Below, piece by piece: positions 38,290 to 49,435 of a stretch of DNA of 64,000 nt (its first letter is position 1; each line of letters starts with the position of its first letter). The notes below the pieces were generated by a model. It did no database searches, was not told the origin of the DNA, and saw only the letters and a program-made list of their open reading frames with translations. The position numbers were made by a program, and so were the translations under genes. Source of the stretch: Todiramphus chloris collaris (lineage: Eukaryota; Chordata; Aves; Coraciiformes; Alcedinidae); NCBI GenBank assembly GCA_025345505.1, contig JANVCC010000018.1, forward strand, positions 36,738,628-36,802,627. Direction: 5' to 3'.

Positions 38290-38900
38290 CCAGAGGATCC
38301 AGATGTAGAAGAAGTTATGGAATGAGCTGACAAAATGCTCCATCAGAAATCATCAAGGCCAGGCAGTATTTAAATGAAGTCAAGAGTAAAATCGCTGAAT
38401 CACTAAGGATGCTGTGTAACCTCATGCTTAAAATTGTACTGGTGCTTGAAGAAGATTTGTGATTGTATTGGTGCTTGAAGAGGACCCCTTGAAGCATGTG
38501 ATTTCCTGCGGAACAGTTCATAACAATTTTACATTGGGAAGTCCCCCTGGAAAAGCCAGTTAGAGTCTTCTAAAGATATCAACAAACATATGATGATCAG
38601 TCTGATAAATGTGTTTGGATATCCAAAAGGTTTTCAGCAAAATCCCTCATCGGGAACTTTAAGGGCAACTAAGTGCTGTGGTGTAAAAGGAGGGCTGTTT
38701 AATGACTGAATAACTGGTTACAAGGTAAGAGCAAATGTTCAAGTCTTGCAATAAAGGGACACTATCAATGCCTTTCCCCTGGGGTCCGTGCTAAGTTGTG
38801 TGCTGTAAAACATGTTCATAAGCAACCTGGAAACATGGTGACAAATTATAATGTGGGCTGAAGATGGTGAGCTTTTATTTTTAGCAAAGATCCTGTGTGC
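38290..38900 (+). mobile_element. Degraded CR1-clade LINE, reverse-transcriptase domain
   Basis: Three reverse-transcriptase blocks appear in the right order on the plus strand, in shifting frames. LDIQKVFSKIPHREL at 38615-38659 matches the family block LDFQKAFDKVPHRRL. FPLGSVLSCVL, then a stop and NMFISNLE at 38773-38832, matches PQGSVLGPLLF-IFINDL. A-E-D at 38857-38865 stands where the catalytic A/Y-D-D box belongs. Upstream, 'ctgtgtaacctcatgctta' and 'ttgtactggtgc' match the block that precedes the domain. The first catalytic aspartate is replaced (F-S instead of F-D), and stops and frameshifts are frequent, so the element is dead. No 3' tail is recognisable after it. Assignment to CR1 rather than another LINE clade is inference. 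Confidence 0.7.
38433..38485 (+). repeat. Imperfect 24-bp duplication inside the LINE remnant
   Basis: A unit starting 'attgtactggtgcttgaaga' (38433-38456) recurs at 38462-38485 with three changes, at 29-base spacing. Only one copy is expected from the LINE pattern, so this is a local duplication after insertion. Confidence 0.85.
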
Positions 38901-40303
38901 TTGCCCTACACACTTGCTCTGTATAAACATATGAGTTTTATTATTTTTTTCTCTCAGCTTCTTACTGCCTTCACTTTTTTCTAAGAGCAACCATTACATG
39001 GTACTTACAGTACAATGAACAGCGATCATGGACCATTCATGGAAACACTGCCCTCACAATGCCTCAGCTCTTGTGGGTCAGTGAATGACTTGGACTGTGG
39101 GCATCGGTGCTGGCTGGGCTGTGTGTTCAGTTTTGTTTTCCACACTCATCATTCCATTATTATGTCCCTCTTCCACTTATAAACACCATGTAAGACACAG
39201 AAAATAAACAGGATCCAGGTTAAAAAAGCAGGAGCCTAGCCCTTTGACCTCCTGGATGCCCATAACACCTACAGAAAGGGGAGTAGGGTATCACCTCCTG
39301 AATGGTCTTGCTGGATGATAGGAAAACTGTTGTCTACTGAGCAAAGAAAGTCATCGGAGGCCAGCTCTCAAATGACTAGAGCAACTATCTTTCCACCGTG
39401 CACTGCCTGGTGAACTTCCTCACCAACCTTTGCCTAGATCTCCATGAATGTTGCCTTTCCCTTTTCCCTGCATGTTCTTCATCCCACACTGTGAAGCACA
39501 ATCTTCTGTAGCCAGAACTTGTTTCTCTGTTGTCTTTCTAAGAGACAATGTCCTGCAAAGCATCCAGCATACCTTCACATTTTTACCATAAGGTCTACTA
39601 AAACCTATTGCAGTATATGATCTATACTGACCAGGAAACAATGCTGCCTGCACACAGAAGCCACTTATAGGGCCAGTACCCGTTAGTTCAGATAATTTAA
39701 GATAATAAACATACCATAGCTTCAGTGTCACTGTGTGAATCAAATTTTTGCCTCGGGAAGAGCTTAGGAGAGCAGAGACACTAAGCTTAGGGCTTACTGA
39801 GAAGGTGAAGACAAAGGATTATGAATAGCTTCCACAGATAACTTACACGCTAAGAGAAGATACTTTTAAAGGTATGATCTGACTGGTGCTGCTACATTTA
39901 GACTGCTACACCACATCAGCAGTGAAATGCTCATATCCTGTTGCTAACACTGTGATGCTGGAAAAGTCCCTTGGAATGGGCAGAAAATAACTTCTGGTGG
40001 CTTAACTCAGCAAGGTCCAACGTAGGGCTGATAGGATTTGGCATTTGGACTGATGCCTTTTCCCTGAAGCAATGAACAACTGTTTTGAGAGTGGGTTCAG
40101 CCTATACAGCTGAATGCCTTCTCTTGCCCTTAAGCAGCCAGTGCTGGCCTGGTGCAAAGCCACCACTGCCTTCTGCCGATGTGCATGGAGTGGAGTAGGA
40201 AGTATGTCTCCCAGAAGGGGCTGCTCCAGCCACAGCGCCCAGTACTGACCTATCAGTTGGATAGGTAATGTGATATTGTCTTGGATCATAACTGTGTGAC
40301 TGT
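38901..40303. other. Non-coding stretch, nothing recognised
   Basis: No repeat family or supported exon between the LINE remnant and the CR1 copy. Confidence 0.5.
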
Positions 40304-40734
40304 GAGGGCTAGAACATCTCTCCTACAAGGACAGGTTGAGAGATTTTGGATTGTTCAGCCTAGGGAAGTGAAGGCTCCAGGGAGACTTCATTGCAGCCTT
40401 TCAGTATCTGAAGGGGGCCTACAAGAAAGCTGGGGAGGGACTTTTTGCAAGGGCTTGTAGTAGTAAGACAAATGCTAATGCCTTTAAATTGGAAGAGGGT
40501 AGATTTAGATTAGAAATTAGGAACAAGTTCTTCACTGTGAAGGTGGTGAGACATGGGAACAGGCTGCCCAGGGAGGCTGTGGATGCTCCATCACTGGAAG
40601 TGTTCAAGGCCAGATTGGATGGGGCTTTGAGCAACCTGATCTAGTGGGACGTGTCCATGGAGGGGAGTTGAAACTAGATGATCTTTAAGGTCCCCTTAAA
40701 CCCAAACCATTCTGTGATTCTATGATTCTATGAC
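40304..40734 (+). mobile_element. CR1 retrotransposon, 5'-truncated 3' end
   Basis: The copy runs from the end of the second ORF (block 'catctctcctacaaggaca') through the full 3' untranslated region: 'gttcagcctagggaagtgaa', 'cagtatctgaagggggccta', 'aggctgcccagggaggctgt', 'caaggccagattggatgggg' and 'aactagatgatctttaaggt'. It ends in three copies of the terminal ATTCTATG-type octamer. The sense strand is plus. Divergence from the remembered pattern is moderate. There is no target-site duplication, as is usual for CR1. The minus-strand frame at 40419-40634 is antisense to this element and not a gene. Confidence 0.95.
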
Positions 40735-41699
40735 TAAGCTTGTGACAGGAAAACTGCAGGAATATGCTGCATTACTCTGCAAACTATGGCAAAAGCATCT
40801 CCATGATGCTGGCAAGGCCATCTAGCTGGTAACGTCTGCATCTGTGCACAGGGAGTTGCATCATGGGAGATGGATGAGCTCTTTCCGGTGAAGAGCAGTG
40901 GCAGAGAAATAACACTGTTTTTCTCTCTTCTTCCATTGGCTTTTCCAGTCACATTTAGGCAAGCTCCTTCATTTATTCCCACTGTAAAATAAGACTGAAA
41001 ATGCCAGGCTGTCTCTCAGGGTTAAAAAAAAAAATAATCTGATATATGTGAATCTCTGTGACCATCTTTATAACAAGTGCTGCAGAAAGGCAAGTCAGGA
41101 ATAACAGCAGACTGTGTTTCAACACCCACAGACATGCCCTCACCTGTGCATTTTGGGCACCTGAAACACAGGTTGGAGCTGCCCACAGGGACCACTGGAT
41201 CATTGCAGGGCTGGTGCCAGTCCTGGGGAAAAGGAGAATGGTGTCAAACAGGGCACAGAGGCCACCTAGGAGTTCAGAACACCCAGGAAGCTTTCTTTAT
41301 TTAATTTTAAAAGACATTTCCCATTCTGCTTACTTTAGGTTTATGTAGGGTTTATTTGTATACTCCTGCCCCTGCCGAGTGTGCCCTGTGACTCTGATTT
41401 TCTGACCCATATCAGAAAAACCCTCCTCCTCCTCAGAAAGATGTTCAATTCCTTCCTCAGAGCCGAGCAGGGTTTGAAACACTTCCCTGAGCAGGGAGGA
41501 TCTTCCAGCACAAACCAAAGCAGATTCATGAATTGGGGCCAAGATGCTGCGTTTCTCAAGGGTGACGGTCACAAAGAGGCATTTCAGGGCTTGAAGGGAA
41601 GATTTACGAGCACAGTTCTGAGAAGGGAGCACAGACAGTTCACTGCAGGCCCCACAAATTAAAAAAAAAAAAAAAGAAAAAAAAACCAGCCCCACTTGT
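40735..41699. other. Non-coding stretch with A-rich runs
   Basis: Contains A-runs at about 41025-41035 and 41659-41685. Several overlapping frames on both strands (41058-41695) share the same G+C-richer stretch, have no domain and are treated as chance. Confidence 0.5.
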
Positions 41700-42200
41700 G
41701 TTTAAACTGGACCACTCAAAATGAAGGCATTGTGTGCGCCGGCAATAAACAAAGAAAGAGATATCTGGAAGTGATAAAGCTTGGATTGATAAAAACTTCC
41801 CTTCTTCTAGACAGAGGCCACACATACTCTAAATAAAATGTGCCACTTAGGAGATGATTTGTGTTGATAAACCTCGAGCGCGTTGTTTTTCCAAATGTTC
41901 TCTCCCAGTTGGGAATTTCACACTTGGGCAGGCTCCAGCCGCGGCCTTACCGAGTGCCAGCCTCCTTCCCTGACCTGACCCGCTGTTGTTTAGACTGTTG
42001 TTTACACATTTCTTAACAACCTATGCAAACGGTCTGTAATTACTTTCGCTGATGGCAGCGGCGGCGGAGGTGCGGAGGTTGAGGCAGGCTCTGAAGCGTT
42101 GCCAATGTTGTGCTGTTTGTTGACACGGTGTTTCCCCCGCTGCGGCAGCAGGTCAGAGGGAGGGTTATGAGATGGCTAATCGTAGCCACAGCCCCACCAG
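41700..42200. promoter_or_regulatory. CpG-rich, forkhead-motif-rich candidate enhancer or promoter
   Basis: About 17 CpG dinucleotides lie between 41870 and 42190, the densest patch in the window. Forkhead-type words repeat: AATAAACAAAG 41744-41754 (also a SOX-like AACAAAG), TTGATAAAC 41864-41872, TGTTTAG 41987-41993, TGTTTAC 41999-42005 and TGTTTGT 42114-42120. A homeodomain core TAATTA lies at 42037-42042, and a GGC/GCGG-rich block at 42056-42080. No repeat family matches and no frame is convincing on either strand. The cluster fits a constrained developmental enhancer or the CpG island of an unseen promoter. The base composition is seen directly and the function is inferred. Confidence 0.45.
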
Positions 42201-43419
42201 GCTAGGACCATGCTGTAAACAGCCAAAGGAATAAGTAACCTGGATAAGAGTCAGCTTTCAAGAGGCTTGTTCCAACCGTAAGACCCAGAGGCATCATTGA
42301 CCTGTTATAATGCTGGGGTTCAGAGCAGTCCCTTTCAGCCACAGATGGGCATCTATGTGGAGTTTCTTGTTTTGAAAGTAATTTAGCTTGGATGCAACTT
42401 GGATTCAATGCTGCATCTCCCCCCACTACAAGGCCAGAGCTCAGCAGAGTCAAATAATACTCTGTTATACCATTTATGTTATACCTTTCCATATAATTGG
42501 GGAAGGGTCTATATGGACTTTGTGCTCCAGACATCTTTGGCTTTAAAAGACAATGCATACAGTTACTCTGAAAAAGAGGCACAAAGTCTGCGGATTGAGT
42601 ATTATTTCTGGTTTACTGAAGAATAAATTTTGTTTGAGACCAAATAGTTTAATTAGTATCTCGGAGAGCTATGTAAACTTGATATAAATTATGAGGGTGT
42701 TGCCCTCTCTGATTTACTCTGTTTGAAAACCTTGAGTGCCTCTAGCCTGCCTGGACTTAAAAATACTAGCATTTGTTTCCATTAAAGCCATATTTTTAAA
42801 GCTTGGACAGGGTGTGGGAGAGCTGATGTCCCTTGATTAGCTACAGATACTGCACAAGAAAAATAAAGATCCTGAAACTTTTTTTTCACAGTTTTTGTAG
42901 AAAAAAAATCCCACCTCAGTCCTTTCTTCCTAATCCATTCCCTTGCATTCCCAATAACAATAACACAATGCAGCATTGTGCATCTGACAGTTTGTAAGAT
43001 GTGTATCTCAAAGGGTGTCTGAAGCACCAGGGGTTCACATAGCTTGTAGCTGACTTTTAGCTAACCTGTAAGCTAGGTACACAGCTCTCCACATGAAATC
43101 CCTTCCTTACAAATTATATTAGACACAGCATTCTATGAAACTGATTGTACCAGACATTGCATTTGTATTTATTTACTAACATGCTTCAGACTGCAAAATC
43201 GAACTAAGGATGTTTCACAAAAGTGTTTCCAGAATACATCCTTTAATGACAACAGACAAAAACTACATCCAGCAAGTTGGCAATCTGTCAGAGCTGTAGT
43301 GTTTTCATGCTATTTCCATGAGCCGAGGAAGAAACACCATACATGGCCTGCTCTCTGTGCCAGACACTGATACGCATGTATCAGGGAAATGACAAGTCTA
43401 TTAGTCTGGGATAGCGAGC
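42201..43419. other. Non-coding stretch, nothing recognised
   Basis: The minus-strand frame at 42202-42582 (126 codons) overlaps a plus-strand frame and has no known domain. No interspersed repeat is recognised. Confidence 0.45.
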
Positions 43420-43572
43420 AGTATAGCTCATACTTCAGGAGGAGAATCAGGAGATCAGCTCAGACTACTATCACAGACCCTGAGCCGATCTGTCTATCCC
43501 TGCACATGTTCATCTTAGCATTAGCTAGTGTGTGCAGCGTGTCTTAATGAAAGTGCTATATGTAAGCTCCTT
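43420..43572 (+). mobile_element. MIR-like SINE fossil, sense orientation, nearly full length
   Basis: Block order follows a MIR: 'agcagtatagctcatactt' (tRNA-related head), 'atcaggagatcagctcaga', 'atcacagaccctgagcc', 'gatctgtctatccctgcac' and a tail-like 'gaaagtgctatatgtaagc'. The 3' ATTATT tail is eroded. Confidence 0.55.
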
Positions 43573-43964
43573 TCTTAAGCAAATCTTACATAGAGTGAGG
43601 CCAGTATGTTCACTGCTACTAAAGTACAGACATAGACAGATGCTGCAAATTCAGTGGCATGCCTGAAATTACAGCAGTGCCAGTGAAGAAGAGCTGTGAA
43701 CTTAACCCTAGTCTGCTAGAGATTGCAGCACAGGTGCTGCCTGAACAGTTGTAAGGACACTTGGAGAAAGGAGAATGTGCTTGGTCTTCAGATCCCATAC
43801 AGGACCAGTATGGCTGACAGCTAGAAAAGTGGGATTTCTGTGGTCTGAATTTGTTTTTCTACTTCTGACCAGAGCTCATCTGTGGAGAAGAACTGAGAGA
43901 CACAGGCATGAGCATCCCACCCTGACATTTTTCGTTCCTTTCTGAAGGGTGCTCAGAGCCTGCC
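43573..43964. other. Non-coding stretch, nothing recognised
   Basis: No repeat family or gene recognised. Confidence 0.5.
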
Positions 43965-44300
43965 TGTGGCAAAGCTCCAGGCTGTGCCAAGAGGATGCCT
44001 CTCACCTCCTGTGAGCTCCTGCAGGCACGCTTCTGCCTGCCAAACAGCTGTCATTGGCGAGCTTGAATTTGTCATCCTGTCGTTTCCCCTCCCTGGTTTT
44101 GACCCATCTCCTCTCCCCAGCACACGGGCTCCCTGCAGCAGCCGACTGACCTCTCCCACCACGGGAAGACGTTATCAACCGGCCAGGAGTGGGCTTGCTG
44201 GGATATGGGGCTCATCCCACTGATTCAAGGAGGCAGATCTATCTTAACACTTATCTCCCTGTTAAAGCCTTCTCCCTCCCTGACAGTTATTTCTAGGCCT
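43965..44300. promoter_or_regulatory. Candidate regulatory element with E-box and CCAAT words
   Basis: G+C-richer than its flanks, with CpGs at several places. CAGCTG at 44045-44050 is followed three bases later by ATTGG (44053-44057, inverted CCAAT). A 'gttatcaaccggcc' stretch follows near 44171. Opposed frames at 43953-44223 overlap on both strands, so a coding reading is unlikely. Function is inference. Confidence 0.25.
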
Positions 44301-47300
44301 GTGTTTCATACTCATCACTAGCACCAGGAGTAAACCTTTCCACAGACAGATAAGTGGCACCAAATTAAAGAGTATTAAATGAATGTCTTTCCATATTTAA
44401 AGAGCCAGTAGCAATTTGTATGTCCCGGGCATGCCAGAGATGGTAAAAATCTAATCATTTTCCATGCTTTAAATGCTGTATAAACATGAGCTAATTGTTC
44501 TTACATGTGAAAAATGATGTGTCCCATGTCAAGAATGTATCAAGACCGAATTTTTAGCTTTGTGAAATATTATTGAGCCCAGCCCCTGCTCAGCAAATCT
44601 TTCCAGACTCGAAAAAGTCACTAAAGCAAATAAGGCTGTTCTTATTCATGAGACTGAGAGTTTATCTTGATTAGATATAAAGGATGTAAATAATGGCTCT
44701 CTTTTAAACAACTTCTAACAAGAAAAAAACCCAACTATATATCTATCTGTTTGCAGTATATCTAAAATACACTCATCAGCCACTACAAAATACTTAATGC
44801 TCTTGATAAATGAAATGCATTGCAGTTAATCTCAGCAATTTTGGTTCTAAGGACTAAAAATCCATCTTTGCTGCTTTTTTTTTTTAGAAAGGAAATAACA
44901 GCAAAATACGCCATTAGTCACAAAATATAATCTGTTAACATCAAAGCTAATGGTTTACTGACCGCTTTTTCAAACCACTGTTTCAAGGTTTTACATGTCT
45001 GCAAGCATTTCTTCTGCAGTTATTAAGACAAAGTAACAGATGAACAGAGCTTTAGTATTTCATCAGTGCTAAGGGAATGATTAATAACATCAGTCCTGGA
45101 CCCCAGGCTTGATGTGGGCAAGACTGGGGGGTTTCCCCACCTTAATACTCAGCTTCCAGGGGCCAGATGTCTAGCAAAGACCTCTAAAAACACATCAGTA
45201 AGGACAAGGGAGAAGAGCTTGGGAGCACAGTTCTTACAGGGAGGTACATTTATCTCTGACTTGTTTCGCCATGAAGCTTTCTTCATGAAAATTTCCAGTC
45301 ATGGATACTAAGATAACATCAACTCTGTGACATATGCACAAAAATTAGCCCTCAAGATGGACTGTCTTATAACCAGAAACAGGTGAAAAGAAGCAATGCA
45401 TTCACAATCTTCAGTTTACCATTGTTGGTGTGGTCATTACACCACCAGTGAAGTGAAGGCTGACATGAAGTCCAGGTGAATGCAACAAGTCTCTCTTTCC
45501 TTTGAGCTGTAATCTTGCTTGTCCTTTATAAGCATTTTTTCTCTCCCTATGGCACCAGTGGGACAGATTTACTGCCAGGTATCATAATCTGTGAAAGACT
45601 TTATTGTCCTCAGTTTAAGGGACAGATATAAAAATTAAATGAATTCTAAGTGGCATTATTTTTGCACAGTCTACAGCTTCTATCTGCAGTGCAACAGATC
45701 CTTAACTTCAGTACCAGAATATCTGCAGCTTCTGATATGTAATAATCCATTACATACAAAACTGCAGTCATCTATCTTGCACAATATAGAGTACAAAATT
45801 GAATTTGGCAGTTCATTCATCAAGGCTTCCTTCAGTAAGTCCATAACTGCTGGAATTTTTTATTTGAGGTCATGTATGCAGGTTTACTAACAGCCCAGGT
45901 GTCACTTTGAGAACCTGAATGCAGCATTGCCTCTCTCACATATAAGCACGAGAGTAAAATTCAGAAATTCAGTCTTGCAGAGTAGCCAGGTGTTATGATC
46001 AGTGAACAGAAAAAATTAATTTCCTCTGGTGGCATTTCCAAGATATCATATAGCCAGAAGGAATTTTCCTCCTCCCGTTCCCTCCTCTTCATTCCCTTTC
46101 TGCCTCTGTGTTGAAAGGCTTCACCCCTCCAACTTCATGGATCTTCTGCAAACTGAGGGAAAATGTCTTCAGTCTTAAAGGCAGGGGCTCCCTGCAGGTA
46201 TCCCACAGCAAGGCTATGGGACTGCTCAAGTTCAGCCTCTCAGAGTATGTACAATGGGAGCAAGGAGGAACAAGTCACTGGCATTTCTGAGAAGATAGCA
46301 TTGGTCCCTCTAATTGTTTCCCAAATAGTCTACTGGGTATGAGTGATTGGAGGGGAGTTCCCTTCTGTGCCAGGTGCTTTCTGCTCAGCTCCACTTAGCA
46401 AAACCACAGACACCCAAAGCTTACAGGGAGAGCACTGTTCTACTTTGGATCCCTGGGCCAACTTACAGCCGAGTAGAATTTTGCTCTCACTGCCAAGGAA
46501 ATGTTACGAAATAAGAAAATTTAGAAGCTTTCAGAGTGACAGACATTAACTTTACCTCTCATGTGAGTAACTTGAAATTCCATTTCCACAGTGTTCCTGG
46601 AATCTCAGGTTCCGTTCTTTCAGGCTGAAATGCTCCTCAATTCCACAGAAGTCCTCCACCTGATCAGGGGGGAAAATTGGAACTGTACTTGGTACATTGA
46701 GTTAGCTATTTAGTCAGAGTTGAAGAAGTGTTCAAGCCAAGCAGATATGTAATTAACATCTCTTGATCCCATGACTTGGAAAATCAAGATAGACAAATAG
46801 CTGTGCTGTTACCTATGTGAAACCTTTGCAGTTCTGGTCTCATGTGCCTAAGCACAAACATTTTGGTTCCCAGCTTTATAAATACCCTCAAATGCAGGTT
46901 CTGAACTGCTTTTGAGTTTTAGGGGTCTCAATTCCAATATGTGTTTACTTTTTATCTTAATAGTAGATACAGAATCAACTGTTTAATGCTGTCTGAATTC
47001 TGCTTGACATATAGGAAACAATATGTTACCTTTGGCCTGAACCATTTTTAAGTGTAGAGGAGCCAAAGGAATTATTTTTGCATGTAATGTTCAAGATCTA
47101 TAAATGGGGTGGAGTTTAAATCCCTGTGCTTTTGGAGATTTTGCTCAGGAAACCATATTTTATGTGGTCATAAATAAAGCAAGAAAAATATCAACTTAAC
47201 TGTGACATGTACCTTTATGTGGGTATATTATAGAATTCCAATTAAAATGAATGCAGTAATAAACCAATCCACCCCTAACAGCAAAGCAAAGCAACACCTC

Positions 47301-47821
47301 CCCCCACACACACACTTTCTACTGCTTTAATGACATTCTGAATCCCACAAATAAAACTGGCAAAAATACACATCCTTTTCTTACACTATTAAAAACTCTA
47401 GTTGTGGATTATTGCAGTTTCTTATTGTTTCAGGACTGTTTCCAAGTGACATTTTATCACACTGAATACCAGGCAGTACAGGCCTGTTAGGGATACCAAA
47501 ATGCATTGCAACAAATGATCAGCGTAGGTGAAGAAAAGGCATCAACCATCAGTTCACAGTGATGCCAGGCCTGTGCTGGCTTTTCCCTGCACCCCTACAT
47601 TGCAGGAGCAAGCACATGGACAACTTCTACTGTAAGTTCTCACTTCATAGCTCTACATATGGTGGAAGTCACAGCTGTATGCATGTACTGTGTGTGCACT
47701 CTAGATCTGTTCCCAAATGCAGTGTACTCTGCCAGCAGCCACCCAAGAAACTATGAAGTTCATTTTTTGGTGGAGACAGCAGGACATGTTAGTGAAGCCT
47801 GATGAGTCCTCCAAAAGGCCA
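44301..47821. other. Long non-coding stretch, nothing recognised
   Basis: No supported gene or interspersed repeat. The AT-rich part at about 44390-44960, with TAAATAATGG and ATGAGCTAATTG-type words, might be constrained, but I see no decisive signal. Confidence 0.45.
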
Positions 47822-48597
47822 AAGGTACGAGGTTCCACAGGGACAGGTGCTGGGTCCTGCACTGGAGTCACAACTCCCTCCAACACTACAGGCTTGGTGA
47901 AGAGTGGCTGGAAAGCTGCCTGCCAGAAAAGGACCTCGGGGTGCTGGACAACAGCCCACTGAATACGAGCCATCAGTGTGACCAGCTGTCCAAGGCGGCA
48001 AACACCATCCTGATTGTATCAGATACAGCGTGGCCAGCGGGACTAGGGAAGTGATTGTCCCTCTGTACTCAGCACTGGTGAGACTGCACCTCAAGTAATG
48101 CGTTCAGTTTTGGGACCTTCACTATAAGAAGGACACTGAAGTGCTGGAGCACGTCCACAGAAGGGCAATGAAGCTGGTAAAGGGTCTAGAGAACAAGCCT
48201 TATGTGGAGCAGTTGAGGGAACTGTTGAGTTGAGGACATTGTTTAGCCTGGATAAATGAAGGTTGAGGGGAGACCTTATCTACCTGAAAGTAGGTTGTAG
48301 AGAGGTGGGGGTTGGTCTGTTATCCCATGCAGAAAATCGTAGAACAAGAGGAAATGGCTTCAAGTTGTGCCAGGGGATGTTTAGATTAGATGCTAGGAAA
48401 TAATTCTTCACAGAAAGGGCTGTCAAGCATTGGAACAGTCTGACCAGGGAAGTGGTGTCACCATTCCTGGAAGTATTTAAAAGACATGTAGATATGGCCC
48501 TTAGGGACATGGTTTAGTGGTGACCTGGCCATGCTGGTTAATAATTGGACTTGTTGATCTTGGAGGTCTTTTCCAACCAGAGTGATTCTGTGATAAT
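47822..48597 (+). mobile_element. CR1 retrotransposon, ORF2 C-terminus plus 3' end
   Basis: This is the longest clean CR1 copy here. In the frame starting near 47830 the ORF2 C-terminus is readable (VLHWSHNSLQHYRLGEEWLE, then SCLPEKDLGVL), followed by REVIVPLYSALVR at about 48050-48088. It is inactive: about one base is missing near 48010 relative to the family pattern, shifting the frame, and a TAA stands at 48096-48098 where the family has a tyrosine codon. The 3' untranslated region follows ('agaggaaatggcttcaagtt', 'caagcattggaacagtctga', 'gacatggtttagtggtgac') and ends in a short GATTCTGTG-type tail at about 48595. It is 5'-truncated at about 47822, and the upstream sequence is unrelated. 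Confidence 0.95.
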
Positions 48598-49139
48598 AAA
48601 AATGTAAAAAAAAATAACCAAGCAGGTATCAGCAGGATCAAAATACACAATAATTAGAACCGAAACATGTCTAGGATTGCCTGTCTTAACAAGTGCTAAT
48701 GTGGGATCACTTTTACTGGTGGACGCACCAGTGGTAACGCTAAAGCCCTGAAAGCTCAGAGCTCTTTATCCAAGTGCCTTACTACAACTTGTTTTCTTCA
48801 GCCAGCATGAAAGCTTCTTCAAACTCCTTTTCTCTGGGAATGTCTAAAATTCCAGTATTTATTGAGGCTGTGGTCTTTGGGAGAAACAGTAAGAATCCAT
48901 GTCTTACCACCAACAGAAGAATGGTGTCTTCCATCATTTGGCCCTTTCACAGCAATATTTTATAGAATAACACATATAGAATCTATACATTCAGTCAATG
49001 ACCATATCTAATATGTAAAGCAAAACTTTTTATTCCACTTCTTAATTATTCTTGTAGTGTAATTCTTCTTAAATGCTGTACTATTGAGTAGTGATTTATT
49101 TTCCAGCTGGATGTAAGCTTTCTAAAACTCAAAATCTCA
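48598..49139. other. Non-coding stretch, nothing recognised
   Basis: No gene or repeat recognised between two CR1 copies. Confidence 0.5.
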
Positions 49140-49435
49140 AAGGAGAATCATAAAACTATAGAAAGACATGTTCAATGGTACTCTTCTGAGAGATTTTGGT
49201 CTAATAGGTTTCTAAAGGTTACCAGGCTTAGAGAACGCAACCTCCTCAGGAAACCTATTTCAGTGCATCTTGGTATTACTCTTGGACAAGTTTTCTTAAT
49301 ATCTAGTACCTGTTTCTTTCCTCCTGCAATGCAAGTCCATTGCTTCTTGTTTTGTAAAGCACGGACATGGAGAACAGATTGTTTCCTTCCTCTTTGTAAC
49401 AGCCCTTTCTATAAATGACACATAATATGGTGTGA
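49140..49435 (-). mobile_element. Old, diverged CR1 3' end, antisense
   Basis: Plus-strand words in order 'agaatcataaaactatagaa', 'gcaacctcctcaggaaacc', 'atttcagtgcatcttggta', 'tcttaatatctagtacctg', 'cctgcaatgcaagtccattg', 'cttcttgttttgtaaagca' and 'ggacatggagaacagattg' follow the reverse complement of a CR1 3' region. It is much more diverged than the copies at 40.3, 47.8 and 60.0 kb, suggesting an older subfamily. Confidence 0.75.

Noticed and set aside
40419..40634. Minus-strand frame of 71 codons
   Set aside because: Antisense to the CR1 3' end. The same conserved-looking peptide would appear in every CR1 copy.
47717..48094. Overlapping frames on both strands with proline/glycine/threonine-rich peptides
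   Set aside because: They lie largely on CR1 ORF2 sequence but in the wrong frame or strand.
48280..48510. Minus-strand frame of 76 codons, similar to the frame at 55455-55646
   Set aside because: Both are antisense translations of CR1 3' ends. Their similarity reflects the repeat, not a gene family.
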